Assembly: GCF_905397375.1 (NCBI RefSeq)
Contig: NZ_CAJPVG010000001.1
Span: 372,001-436,000, forward strand
Direction: 5' to 3'
Length of the DNA stretch: 64,000 nt
Source: Ralstonia mannitolilytica
GTDB taxonomy: Bacteria; Pseudomonadota; Gammaproteobacteria; Burkholderiales; Burkholderiaceae
Below are positions 52,675 to 60,845 of the stretch, in pieces (the first letter of the stretch is position 1; every line of letters starts with the position of its first letter). The notes beneath the pieces were generated by a model. That model was not told where the DNA came from. It did no database searches and saw only the letters and a list, made by a program, of their open reading frames with translations. Position numbers and translations under genes: made by a program.

Positions 52675-54075
52675 ATGGACCTCTCCATGCACAACACGCC
52701 TCAAGACATCCTCATCCGCCGCCCCTTGGCCGTCATGACCGGCCTGCGTGGTGACGCAGCACGCGCCGGTGCGGTCGACATCCGCATCGCCGGCGGGCGC
52801 ATCGCCGAGATGGGCCCCGACCTCATGCCCCGCCCCGGCGAGCGCGTCATCGACGCCAGCGACTGCATCGTCTACCCGGGCTGGATCAACACGCATCACC
52901 ACCTGTTCCAGAACCTGCTCAAAGCCGTGCCGGAAGGCATGAACCAGGATCTGCAAGGGTGGCTGGCCAGCGTGCCGTATCCGCGCCTGCCGCTGTTCAC
53001 GCCGGAGCTGATGCGCACGGCTGCGCGCCTGGGCATGGCGGAGCTGCTGCTGTCGGGCGCCACCACCTGCGCCGATCACCACTACCTCTATCACGCAGGC
53101 GGCGGCACCGAATCGGGCGACATGCTGTTCGACGTGGCCGATGAATTCGGCATGCGCCTCGTGCTCTGCCGTGGCGGCGCCATCGAATCGGCCAGCAGCC
53201 ACCCGGGCTTCTCGAAGACGGCGTTGCAGCCCGAAACGCTCGACCAGATGCTGGCCGACATCGAGCGGCTCAAGCACCGCTATCACGACGACGCACCCGA
53301 TGCGATACGCCGCGTCGTGGTGGCGCCGACCACACCGACGTTCTCGTTGCCGCCGGCATTGCTGGTCGAGCTGGCGCGTGCCGCGCGCGGGATGCACCTG
53401 CGCATGCATACGCATTTGTCGGAAACCGACAATTACGTGCGCTTCTGCCGCGAGAAATACAACTGTCTGCCCGTGGAGTTCGTGGCCGAGCACGAGTGGC
53501 TGGGCCCGGACGTCTGGTTTGCCCACCTCGTGCACCTGCAGCCGTCGGAGATTCGCATGCTGGCCCAGACGGGCAGCGGCATCGCGCACTGCCCGGTCAG
53601 CAACAGCCGGCTGGGCAGCGGCATCGCACCGGTGCCGCAACTGGCGGCGGCCGGCGTGCCGGTGTCATTGGGCGTGGACGGCGTGGCGTCCAACGAATCG
53701 GGCAGCATGACCGGCGAGGTCAACACTGCATGGCTCATCCACCGTGCCACGCAAGGTGCCGGCGCCACGACCGCCGAAGACGTCATTCACTGGGCGACCG
53801 CAGGCGGTGCGCGCGTGCTCGGCTTGAGTGAGGTCGGCACGCTGCAGGTCGGGCAAGCCGCCGATCTGGTGCTCTACAACATCAACCACCCGCGCTTCTA
53901 CGGCTTCCACGACCCCGCGCTCGCGCCTGTGGTTGCCGGGGAGCCCATCACCGTGCGCACCAGCATCATCGGCGGGCGCGTTGTGGTGGACGAAGGTGTG
54001 GTGTGCGGGCTCGATGTGGCGAGCATCCGCGCCGAAGCCAGCCGGGGCGTGGCCGACCTGATGGCGTGTGCTTGA
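52675..54075 (+). CDS. amidohydrolase, 8-oxoguanine deaminase/TRZ-ATZ-like
   Basis: A 466-residue aminohydrolase of the cytosine/guanine deaminase superfamily. The metal motif is NTHHH (HxH near 73-75), with HTHLSE, HLVHL and GVDGVASNESGSM supplying the later His and Asp. It should hydrolyse an amino (or chloro/thiomethyl) substituent from an N-heterocycle. The start may instead be the ATG at 52687. It follows the permease by 7 bases, so uptake and deamination appear coupled. Confidence 0.87.
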   Translation: MDLSMHNTPQDILIRRPLAVMTGLRGDAARAGAVDIRIAGGRIAEMGPDLMPRPGERVIDASDCIVYPGWINTHHHLFQNLLKAVPEGMNQDLQGWLASVPYPRLPLFTPELMRTAARLGMAELLLSGATTCADHHYLYHAGGGTESGDMLFDVADEFGMRLVLCRGGAIESASSHPGFSKTALQPETLDQMLADIERLKHRYHDDAPDAIRRVVVAPTTPTFSLPPALLVELARAARGMHLRMHTHLSETDNYVRFCREKYNCLPVEFVAEHEWLGPDVWFAHLVHLQPSEIRMLAQTGSGIAHCPVSNSRLGSGIAPVPQLAAAGVPVSLGVDGVASNESGSMTGEVNTAWLIHRATQGAGATTAEDVIHWATAGGARVLGLSEVGTLQVGQAADLVLYNINHPRFYGFHDPALAPVVAGEPITVRTSIIGGRVVVDEGVVCGLDVASIRAEASRGVADLMACA

Positions 54076-54079
54076 CGGT

Positions 54080-54592
54080 TCAGACATCTAGCCGCAGCGC
54101 CATGTGTTCTTCGTCGTAGAAGCGGTCACCGACACGCATGGCGCGGCGCTCGACGCCGAAGGTCTCGAAACCCGCGTTGCGATACAGCGTTTGCGCACGC
54201 GGGTTCTCGGCATTGACACACAGGTGGATCTGCAACACGCGCGCCGCACGCGCATGCGCAATGGCGGCGTCGAGCAGACGGCCCGCAATACCGCCCCGCC
54301 GATGCGCCGGGTCAACAAACACGCCCCACAGCACGGCCTTGTGGGCGACCTGCGCCAGCGGCTCGCGACGCAGTCCGGCAATGCCAATCAGCTCCGGCCC
54401 CGCAAATGCACCGAACACGATCTGATGCTCGGTCGCCCGGATGCGGTTGCAGGTTTCCTCCAGCGTGCGGCCCGACTCTTCATCGTGCGTCGGCCAGATG
54501 GCGGTCGGCGCATCTTGAATGGCCTTCAGGCGCAGGGCCTTGAACGCCGCAGCATCCTCATCGATCAACGGGCGGATGGCGATGTCGCTCAT
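54080..54592 (-). CDS. GNAT family N-acetyltransferase
   Basis: A 170-residue acetyltransferase with the acetyl-CoA loop HRRGGIAGRLLDAAI and the C-terminal NPRAQTLYRNAGF. The target is unknown. It overlaps the flavin reductase stop by four bases, so the two are cotranscribed, and it ends 4 bases from the convergent aminohydrolase gene. Confidence 0.87.
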   Translation of the reverse strand: MSDIAIRPLIDEDAAAFKALRLKAIQDAPTAIWPTHDEESGRTLEETCNRIRATEHQIVFGAFAGPELIGIAGLRREPLAQVAHKAVLWGVFVDPAHRRGGIAGRLLDAAIAHARAARVLQIHLCVNAENPRAQTLYRNAGFETFGVERRAMRVGDRFYDEEHMALRLDV

Positions 54593-55170
54593 GGCTGTTT
54601 GGCCTCCACGGTAAATGCATCGCCGGTTTCGAAGAACGCTCCGCCCGCGAGGTAATGCACGGTCTTGCTGCCCGCATCGGTAAAGTGCCAGCGGCCGTTG
54701 CTGAACAGCGCCGGATCCGCCCAGGCGGCGGTCACTTCAGCAATGAAGAGGTCGTAGCGCTTCTCGTTGTGCGGTTCGGGAATGACGCGGCATTCCAGCC
54801 ACCCTGCGCAGCCCGCGACGAGTGGCACGTCGATCGTGCGGGCGGGCACCGTGGCCAGGCCGAGTGCATCGAACTTGTCGCCGTCCCGGCCAGACAGCGT
54901 GCCCACCGTGAGCGTGGTCTCGGCAATTGCGCGGGTGGGGATGTTGAGCGCGAATACGCCCGAAGCTTCGATCAGTTCACGCGTGAGCGTGCGGCTGTCC
55001 ACGACGACCACGACCTTGGGCGGATCGAAGTCGAGCGGCATCGCCCACGCGGCGGCCATGATGTTGCGCACGCCGTTGTGGGCGGTGGTAACCAGCGTGG
55101 TCGGACCGTGGTTGAGTAGGCGGTAGGACTTGGCCAGTTCCACTGGGGCCAGGGGGATGGGGGTGGACAT
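54589..55170 (-). CDS. flavin reductase family protein
   Basis: A 193-residue FMN-binding split-barrel protein (LNHGPTTLVTTAHNGVRNIMAAAW and the KFDALGL segment). Relatives reduce flavin with NAD(P)H or act as FMN-dependent monooxygenase partners. The ATG at 55170 gives the expected N-terminus; longer frames run into the terminator region upstream. No partner oxygenase is adjacent. Confidence 0.82.
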   Translation of the reverse strand: MSTPIPLAPVELAKSYRLLNHGPTTLVTTAHNGVRNIMAAAWAMPLDFDPPKVVVVVDSRTLTRELIEASGVFALNIPTRAIAETTLTVGTLSGRDGDKFDALGLATVPARTIDVPLVAGCAGWLECRVIPEPHNEKRYDLFIAEVTAAWADPALFSNGRWHFTDAGSKTVHYLAGGAFFETGDAFTVEAKQP

Positions 55171-55263
55171 GATGGCGAGGATGTGTTTGGTGTGTTGGGA
55201 GTGGTTTTTGCCTTGTTCTTTTGTTGGTGGTGCCTCCCCCAGGGACAAAAAAACCATCCCAAC

Positions 55264-55291
55264 AAAAACCCCAGCAAACTTCACTGGGGTT
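55264..55291 (-). terminator. rho-independent terminator of the cphA operon
   Basis: Read on the minus strand: eight-base stem AACCCCAG/CTGGGGTT with a nine-base loop, running into TTTTTG. It begins 5 bases after the stop of the second cyanophycin synthetase. Confidence 0.87.
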
Positions 55292-55296
55292 CCAAT

Positions 55297-57864
55297 TCAC
55301 TCAGCAACACGCTTGGCAATATGCTCCAACGCCTCCTCCACCTGATCAATCAAGATCAGGCAAAGGTCGCCAGGCTGCAACCGCCCGAGCGCCGTATCGA
55401 TCGCAAGAAATTCTCCGCGGATCTCTTCAACGTAGCGGGTGCGCTGCGCACCCTCCAGGCCCTCGCGCAGTAGCGCCAGCACTTCCCCATCCGCACGCCC
55501 GCGCTGGCACTGGTCTTCATACAGCACCACGTCATCAAACACGCCGCCGAGAATCTGCGTCTGCTTGCGGATGTCTTCGTCGCGCCGGTCCCCCGCGCCG
55601 CTGATCACCACCACCCGCCGCTTGGCCGGCATCGTGGCCACCGCGTTGCACAGCGCCTGGATGGCATCTGGGTTGTGGCCGTAATCGGCGATCAGGGTGG
55701 CGCCCTTGTAATCGAACAGGTTGAAGCGGCCCGGTGCCGTGGCGGCGTCGTTCACGAACGTGGCCAGGCCGCGCCGGATGATCGCCCAGTCGATCCCGAG
55801 CGCCCACGCGGCGGCGATCGACGACATTGCGTTCTCGACCTGGAAGCCGATCGTGCCGTTGCGCGTGAGCGGGATGTCCGCCAGGGCGATGCGCGTTTCG
55901 CTTGCGCCTTCGGCAGCGACGATCTCCGCGCCATCGACGAACACCACGCGCTTGCCCTGCGCACGGTGCAGCGCCATGGTCGGCAGGCTGGGGTCGTGCG
56001 CGAAGAACGTCACGGAGCCCGGGCAGCCGTCGGCCATGCGGGCGACCATCGGGTCGGCGGCGTTGAGCACGGCCATGCCGCGCGGCGCCACGTTGCGCAC
56101 GATCACGCTCTTGAGCACCGCCAGGTCTTCGACGGTGCTGATGTAGTTCAGCCCGAGGTGGTCGCCTTCGCCTACATTGGTCACCACGGCCACGTCGCAG
56201 CAGTCAAAGGCCAGACCCTCGCGCAGCAGCCCGCCGCGCGCGGTTTCGAACACGGCGGCATCCACGTCCGGATGCAGCAGCACATTGCGGGCGCTGCGCG
56301 GGCCGGAGCAATCGCCGGTGTCGATGCGCTGGCCCTGGATGTAGACGCCGTCGGTACCCGTCATGCCCATACGCAGGCCGCTGCAGGCCAGCAGATGCGT
56401 GATCAGGCGGACCGTCGTGGTCTTGCCGTTGGTACCCGACACCGCCACCACGGGGATGCGGCCATCGTCGCCGTCGGCAAACATCGTCGAGATGATGGCC
56501 TCACCAACGGCGCGGCCCTTGCCGTAGGAAGGCTGCAGGTGCATGCGCAAACCCGGTGCGGCGTTGACTTCGACGATGCCGCCCGCCTGGTCCTCGAACG
56601 GCTTGAGCATCGTCTCGCACACAGCGTCCACGCCGCAGATGTCGAGGCCGACCATCTGCGCCGCGGCCACCGCACGTGCGGCGATGGCGGGGTGGACGTC
56701 GTCGGTCACGTCGGTCGCGGTGCCGCCGGTGGACAGGTTCGCGTTGTTGCGCAACACCACGCGCGTGCCCTTGGGGGGCACGGAATCGGCGGTCAGGCCC
56801 TGCTTGGCCAGCGTGGCCAGGGCGATGTCGTCAAAGCGGATCTTCGTGAGCGACGTGGCATGGCCTTCGCCACGGCGCGGGTCGCGGTTCACCTCGTCGA
56901 CGAGCTCGCGCACCGTGTGCTTGCCGTCGCCGATGACCTGCGGCGGATCGCGGCGCGCGGCGGCCACCAGCTGCTTGCCCACGACGAGCAGGCGGAAATC
57001 ATGGCCGGGGATGTAGCGCTCGACGATCACGTCGGAGGAAATCTCGGCGGCCACTTCGTAGGCCGTCATCACTTCCTCGCGGGTGCGGATGCGCACGGCC
57101 ACACCCTTGCCCTGGTTGCCGTCGCGCGGCTTGACGACCACGGGGCCGTCGATCTCCTGCGCGGCGGCCCAGGCTTCCTCGGCGCTGCCCACCGAGCGGC
57201 CCAGCGGTACGGGCACGCCGGCCGCATGCAGCAGCGTCTTCGTCAGTTCCTTGTCCTGCGCAATCGATTCCGCCACGGCGCTCGTCATGTCGGTTTCTGC
57301 GGCCTGGATGCGGCGCTGCTTGCTGCCCCAGCCGAACTGCACCATCGAGCCCTGCGTGAGGCGCCGGTACGGAATGCCCCGCGCCACGGCGGCCTGGACG
57401 ATGGAGCCGGTGCTCGGTCCGAGGCGCACGTCTTCATCGAGATCGCGCAGGCGGTGCAGCGCGTCGTCCAGGTCGAACGGCTGGTCGTCGCGCGCGGCCA
57501 GGCAGAGCTGGCCGGCCAGTTCAAACGCCAGCCGGCCGACTTCCTCTTCGCTGTACTCCACCACCACCTGGTACGTGCCCGGCTCGAGCGTGGGCTCGGT
57601 ATGACTGAACGTGACCGGGCAGCCGGCGGCCGCCTGCAGGCCCAGTGCCGCCGCTTCGAGCGCATGCGCCATCGACGGCGCGCCGGCTTCGTCATGGGGG
57701 CGCAGCGGCCCGATGGCCGGAAACCGTGCGCGCAACCGGTCTTCAAAGCCCGGCAGCTCGGCCAGCAGGTGCGATTGGTCCGAGCACGCCACGATGGCTT
57801 CGATGGCCGTGTGACGACACCAGAGATTCGGGCCGCGCAGGGCCCGGATGCGAGAGACTTCCAT
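55297..57864 (-). CDS. cphA: cyanophycin synthetase, second copy (CphA')
   Basis: An 855-residue enzyme of the CphA family. It has the N-terminal cyanophycin synthetase domain (1-170), an ATP-grasp domain (about 210-460; VVKPRDGNQGKGVAV) and a Mur-ligase-like domain with P-loop GTNGKT (Lys481). CphA extends a poly-aspartate backbone and adds arginine side chains. It lies 27 bases after the longer copy in the same operon. Beta-proteobacteria commonly carry such pairs, and the division of labour between them is uncertain. Confidence 0.9.
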   Translation of the reverse strand: MEVSRIRALRGPNLWCRHTAIEAIVACSDQSHLLAELPGFEDRLRARFPAIGPLRPHDEAGAPSMAHALEAAALGLQAAAGCPVTFSHTEPTLEPGTYQVVVEYSEEEVGRLAFELAGQLCLAARDDQPFDLDDALHRLRDLDEDVRLGPSTGSIVQAAVARGIPYRRLTQGSMVQFGWGSKQRRIQAAETDMTSAVAESIAQDKELTKTLLHAAGVPVPLGRSVGSAEEAWAAAQEIDGPVVVKPRDGNQGKGVAVRIRTREEVMTAYEVAAEISSDVIVERYIPGHDFRLLVVGKQLVAAARRDPPQVIGDGKHTVRELVDEVNRDPRRGEGHATSLTKIRFDDIALATLAKQGLTADSVPPKGTRVVLRNNANLSTGGTATDVTDDVHPAIAARAVAAAQMVGLDICGVDAVCETMLKPFEDQAGGIVEVNAAPGLRMHLQPSYGKGRAVGEAIISTMFADGDDGRIPVVAVSGTNGKTTTVRLITHLLACSGLRMGMTGTDGVYIQGQRIDTGDCSGPRSARNVLLHPDVDAAVFETARGGLLREGLAFDCCDVAVVTNVGEGDHLGLNYISTVEDLAVLKSVIVRNVAPRGMAVLNAADPMVARMADGCPGSVTFFAHDPSLPTMALHRAQGKRVVFVDGAEIVAAEGASETRIALADIPLTRNGTIGFQVENAMSSIAAAWALGIDWAIIRRGLATFVNDAATAPGRFNLFDYKGATLIADYGHNPDAIQALCNAVATMPAKRRVVVISGAGDRRDEDIRKQTQILGGVFDDVVLYEDQCQRGRADGEVLALLREGLEGAQRTRYVEEIRGEFLAIDTALGRLQPGDLCLILIDQVEEALEHIAKRVAE

Positions 57865-57891
57865 ACCGTCGATTTCGTTGTGCTTGGGGCT

Positions 57892-60552
57892 TCAGGCTGC
57901 GCGTTCGGCGCGGCCCATCCACTGGTGGACTTGCTCGACCGTGCCCTCGATCGCGCATTCGTCGCATTGCAGGACCAGCAGATCGCCGGCCTTCAATTGC
58001 GACAGCGCGGCTTCCACCGCCTCGCGTCGTTCGCCGCCTTCCACGACGATCTCCGCGACGCGGCCGCCTTGCTGCAGGCCTTGCTTGAGCAGCGCGCGCG
58101 CGTGGCTGCCGAAGCGCGCATCGTCATGCCTGACGCTCGTGTCTTCACACAGCAGCACGCGGTCGAACGTCTTGCCGATGACCGCGCCCTGCGCCAGCAG
58201 GTCTTCGTCGCGGCGCTTCAGGCCTGCGCCGAACACCAGTGTGCGCCGCTGCGCCGGGAAGTTGTCGAGCGCTGCCGCCAGCGCCTCGAGCGCCGACGTG
58301 TTGTGCGCATCGTCCACGACGATCGTGGCGCCGTTGTGCTGGATGAGGGTGAAGCGGCCCGGCACGTCGACCTGGCCCACGTCAAACGTGACGATGCCGG
58401 CGCGGATCAGGTCGTTGGAAATGCCCAGCGCCCAGCCCGTCGCCACGGCAGCCAGCACGTTTTCCACCTGGAACGGCACGCGTGCGCCGTATGTCAGCGG
58501 AATGGCCGACACGTCGACCAGCGCGGTCTCGGTCGCGCCAGCGGCGAGCACCACCTTGCCGTCACGCACGAACACGGCCCGTTTGCCGGCCGCACGGTGC
58601 GCCGCCAGGGCCGGCAGGTCGGCAGACAGCGCGAAGAAGATCACATCGCCGTCGCACAGCCCGGCCATCTCGACCAGGCGCGCGTCGGCTGCATTCAGTA
58701 CGGCCACGCCGTTCCTGAGCACCACGTCCACCTGCGTCCGCAGCACGCTGTACATGCGGTCTTCGTCTTCGATGTAGAAGTCGCCCAGGTGGTCGGGCTT
58801 GCCGAAGTTGGTGACCACGCCGACCTGGCAGCGGTCATACGGCAGACCCTGCGAGAGGATCATGCCGCTATCGTTTTCGAACACCGCGGCTTCGACCGCA
58901 CGGTTCATCAGGATGCGGTGGCAGGCGTCCCACGCGGCACGGTCGCCGCGGCCACCGGCTTCGACGCGTCGGCGATCCAGGTACAGGCCGTCGCTGCAGC
59001 CCAGGCCCGTGTGCTTGCCGGAGAGCTGCAGCAGTTGCGCGACCATCTTCGCCACGACCGTCTTGCCGTTGGTGCCAGTAATGCCCACGACCGGAATGCG
59101 ACCGTCGTCCTGCACGCCGTCCTCGTCTGAGAACAGGTGATCGACGATGGCGCGGCCCACGGGGCGCGGCGTGCCCTCGGCAGGGCGGATGTGCATCAGC
59201 AGCCCGGGCCCGGCGTTGACCTCCACAATGGCGCCGCGCTGCTCGTCGAGTGGGCGGGAGATGTCTTCGGCCACCAGGTCCACGCCCGCGATGTCCAGGC
59301 CGACGACGCGCGCGGCAAGCGCGGCATGCGCGGCCACGCTCGGGTGCACGCGGTCGGTCACGTCGAAGGCGACGTTGCCGTTGCGCTGGATGAGCACGCT
59401 GCGACCTGCGGGCGGCACGGCGCTGCCATCGGCATAGCCTTGGCGCTTGAGCTCGAGGCGCGCGGCCGAATCGAGCCGCACGAAGTTCAGCGGATGGTCT
59501 TCCGTGCTGCCGCGGCGCGGGTCGGAGTTGATCTGCGATTCGATCAGTTCTTCGATGGTCGACTTGCCATCGCCCACCACCGACGCCGTCTCGCCCATCG
59601 CCGCCGCGGCCACACGCCCGCCCACCACCAGCAGGCGGTGCTCGTTGCCCGGGATGAAGCGCTCGACGATCACGCCGCTGCCTTCTTCCATGGCTACCGC
59701 ATAGGCGGTTTCCACTTCTTCGCGCGTGGTCAGGTTGGTGAATACGCCGCGGCCATGGTTGCCGTCATACGGCTTGACGACCACGGGCACGCCGATATCT
59801 TCGGCGGCATCCCAGGCGTCTTCGGCGCTGTCGACCATGCGGCCCTCGGGCACAGGCACGCCGCACGATTGCAGCAGGCTCTTGGTGAGATCCTTGTCGC
59901 GCGAAATGGACTCGGCAATGGCGCTGGTGCGGTCGGTCTCCGCCGTCCAGATGCGGCGCTGGCGCGCGCCGTAGCCCAGCTGCACGAGGTTGCCGTCCGA
60001 CAGGCGGATCGACGGGATGTTGCGGTCGTCCGCTGCGTCGACGATGCAGGCGGTGCTCGGGCCGAGGCAGCGCTCGTCGACCATCTCGCGCAGCTGCCCG
60101 ACCGCCGCATCGACGTCATACGGGCGGTCTTCGATGGCCGCCATGACCAGATCGCGCGCCGCCGCCAGGGCAGCGCGCGTCACCTCTTCGTGCCAGGCGC
60201 GCACGATCACCTTGTAGACGCCGCGCACGGGCGTTTCGCGGGCCTTGCCGAAACCGCCGGGCATGCCGGCCAGGTTCTGCAGCTCCAGCGTGACGTGTTC
60301 GAGGATGTGACCCGGCCACGTGCCTTCCTTCAGGCGCATCAGGAAGCCGCCGCGCACGCCGGGGCTGCAGCGGTGTTCGATCAGCGTGGGGAGCCACGTC
60401 GACAGGCGCTCGTAGAAACCCGGAATCGTGTTGGAGGGGAAATCCTCCAGTTCACCAATGTCGACCCATGCCTCGAGCACCGGCCGATATGTCCACATAT
60501 TCGGGCCGCGCAGCGACATGACATCGAGAATCTCAATGTCCTTCTTCTTCAT
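57892..60552 (-). CDS. cphA: cyanophycin synthetase, first copy
   Basis: An 886-residue CphA with the same three-domain order: N-terminal domain, ATP-grasp (VVKPYDGNHGRGVF near 250) and Mur-ligase domain with GTNGKT (Lys497). It should make the cytoplasmic nitrogen-storage polymer cyanophycin. The ATG at 60552 follows a TTG codon; the ribosome site is weak. It heads the operon. No cyanophycinase or isoaspartyl dipeptidase gene lies in the window, so degradation must be encoded elsewhere. Confidence 0.92.
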   Translation of the reverse strand: MKKKDIEILDVMSLRGPNMWTYRPVLEAWVDIGELEDFPSNTIPGFYERLSTWLPTLIEHRCSPGVRGGFLMRLKEGTWPGHILEHVTLELQNLAGMPGGFGKARETPVRGVYKVIVRAWHEEVTRAALAAARDLVMAAIEDRPYDVDAAVGQLREMVDERCLGPSTACIVDAADDRNIPSIRLSDGNLVQLGYGARQRRIWTAETDRTSAIAESISRDKDLTKSLLQSCGVPVPEGRMVDSAEDAWDAAEDIGVPVVVKPYDGNHGRGVFTNLTTREEVETAYAVAMEEGSGVIVERFIPGNEHRLLVVGGRVAAAAMGETASVVGDGKSTIEELIESQINSDPRRGSTEDHPLNFVRLDSAARLELKRQGYADGSAVPPAGRSVLIQRNGNVAFDVTDRVHPSVAAHAALAARVVGLDIAGVDLVAEDISRPLDEQRGAIVEVNAGPGLLMHIRPAEGTPRPVGRAIVDHLFSDEDGVQDDGRIPVVGITGTNGKTVVAKMVAQLLQLSGKHTGLGCSDGLYLDRRRVEAGGRGDRAAWDACHRILMNRAVEAAVFENDSGMILSQGLPYDRCQVGVVTNFGKPDHLGDFYIEDEDRMYSVLRTQVDVVLRNGVAVLNAADARLVEMAGLCDGDVIFFALSADLPALAAHRAAGKRAVFVRDGKVVLAAGATETALVDVSAIPLTYGARVPFQVENVLAAVATGWALGISNDLIRAGIVTFDVGQVDVPGRFTLIQHNGATIVVDDAHNTSALEALAAALDNFPAQRRTLVFGAGLKRRDEDLLAQGAVIGKTFDRVLLCEDTSVRHDDARFGSHARALLKQGLQQGGRVAEIVVEGGERREAVEAALSQLKAGDLLVLQCDECAIEGTVEQVHQWMGRAERAA

Positions 60553-60609
60553 CAAATTTGCTTGAGGCAGTGGGCGGTGCGCCCGTGAAATTGGCCCGTG
60601 GAATCGAAC

Positions 60610-60631
60610 CGTTACCTTTCAATAACGTTAC
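60610..60631. promoter_or_regulatory. CGTTAC direct repeats and CGTTA/TAACG dyad in cphA/ABC divergent region
   Basis: CGTTAC occurs at 60610 and again 16 bases later at 60626. The first copy also forms a dyad with TAACG at 60623-60627. It lies 60-80 bases upstream of the cphA ATG in a 293-base gap without genes. A second small dyad, CGTTG-TG-CAACG, lies at 60667-60678. Operator function is inferred. Confidence 0.35.
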
Positions 60632-60845
60632 AACGGCTTCGGCGTTGACCTCTTGAGCGCGGCGCGCGTTGTGCAACGCAACAATCCCGCCCGGGCAGCT
60701 CCCCTATGTATACTTGCGAACAAAAATTTGCGGACCGGCAGACGCGCGGCTCCGCACTCTTGCTCTGATTTATGTTCGTCCTTTCTCCGTTTTGGGCCGT
60801 TTTTCGGGTCGTCGGGACGCGCTTTTTGAATTCTCTGCGCCGATC

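Noticed and set aside
55675..59130. 1151-residue open frame on the plus strand opposite the cphA genes
   Set aside because: It is the antisense shadow of two real synthetase genes in GC-rich DNA: low-complexity His/Arg/Ala composition, no domain, no ribosome site.
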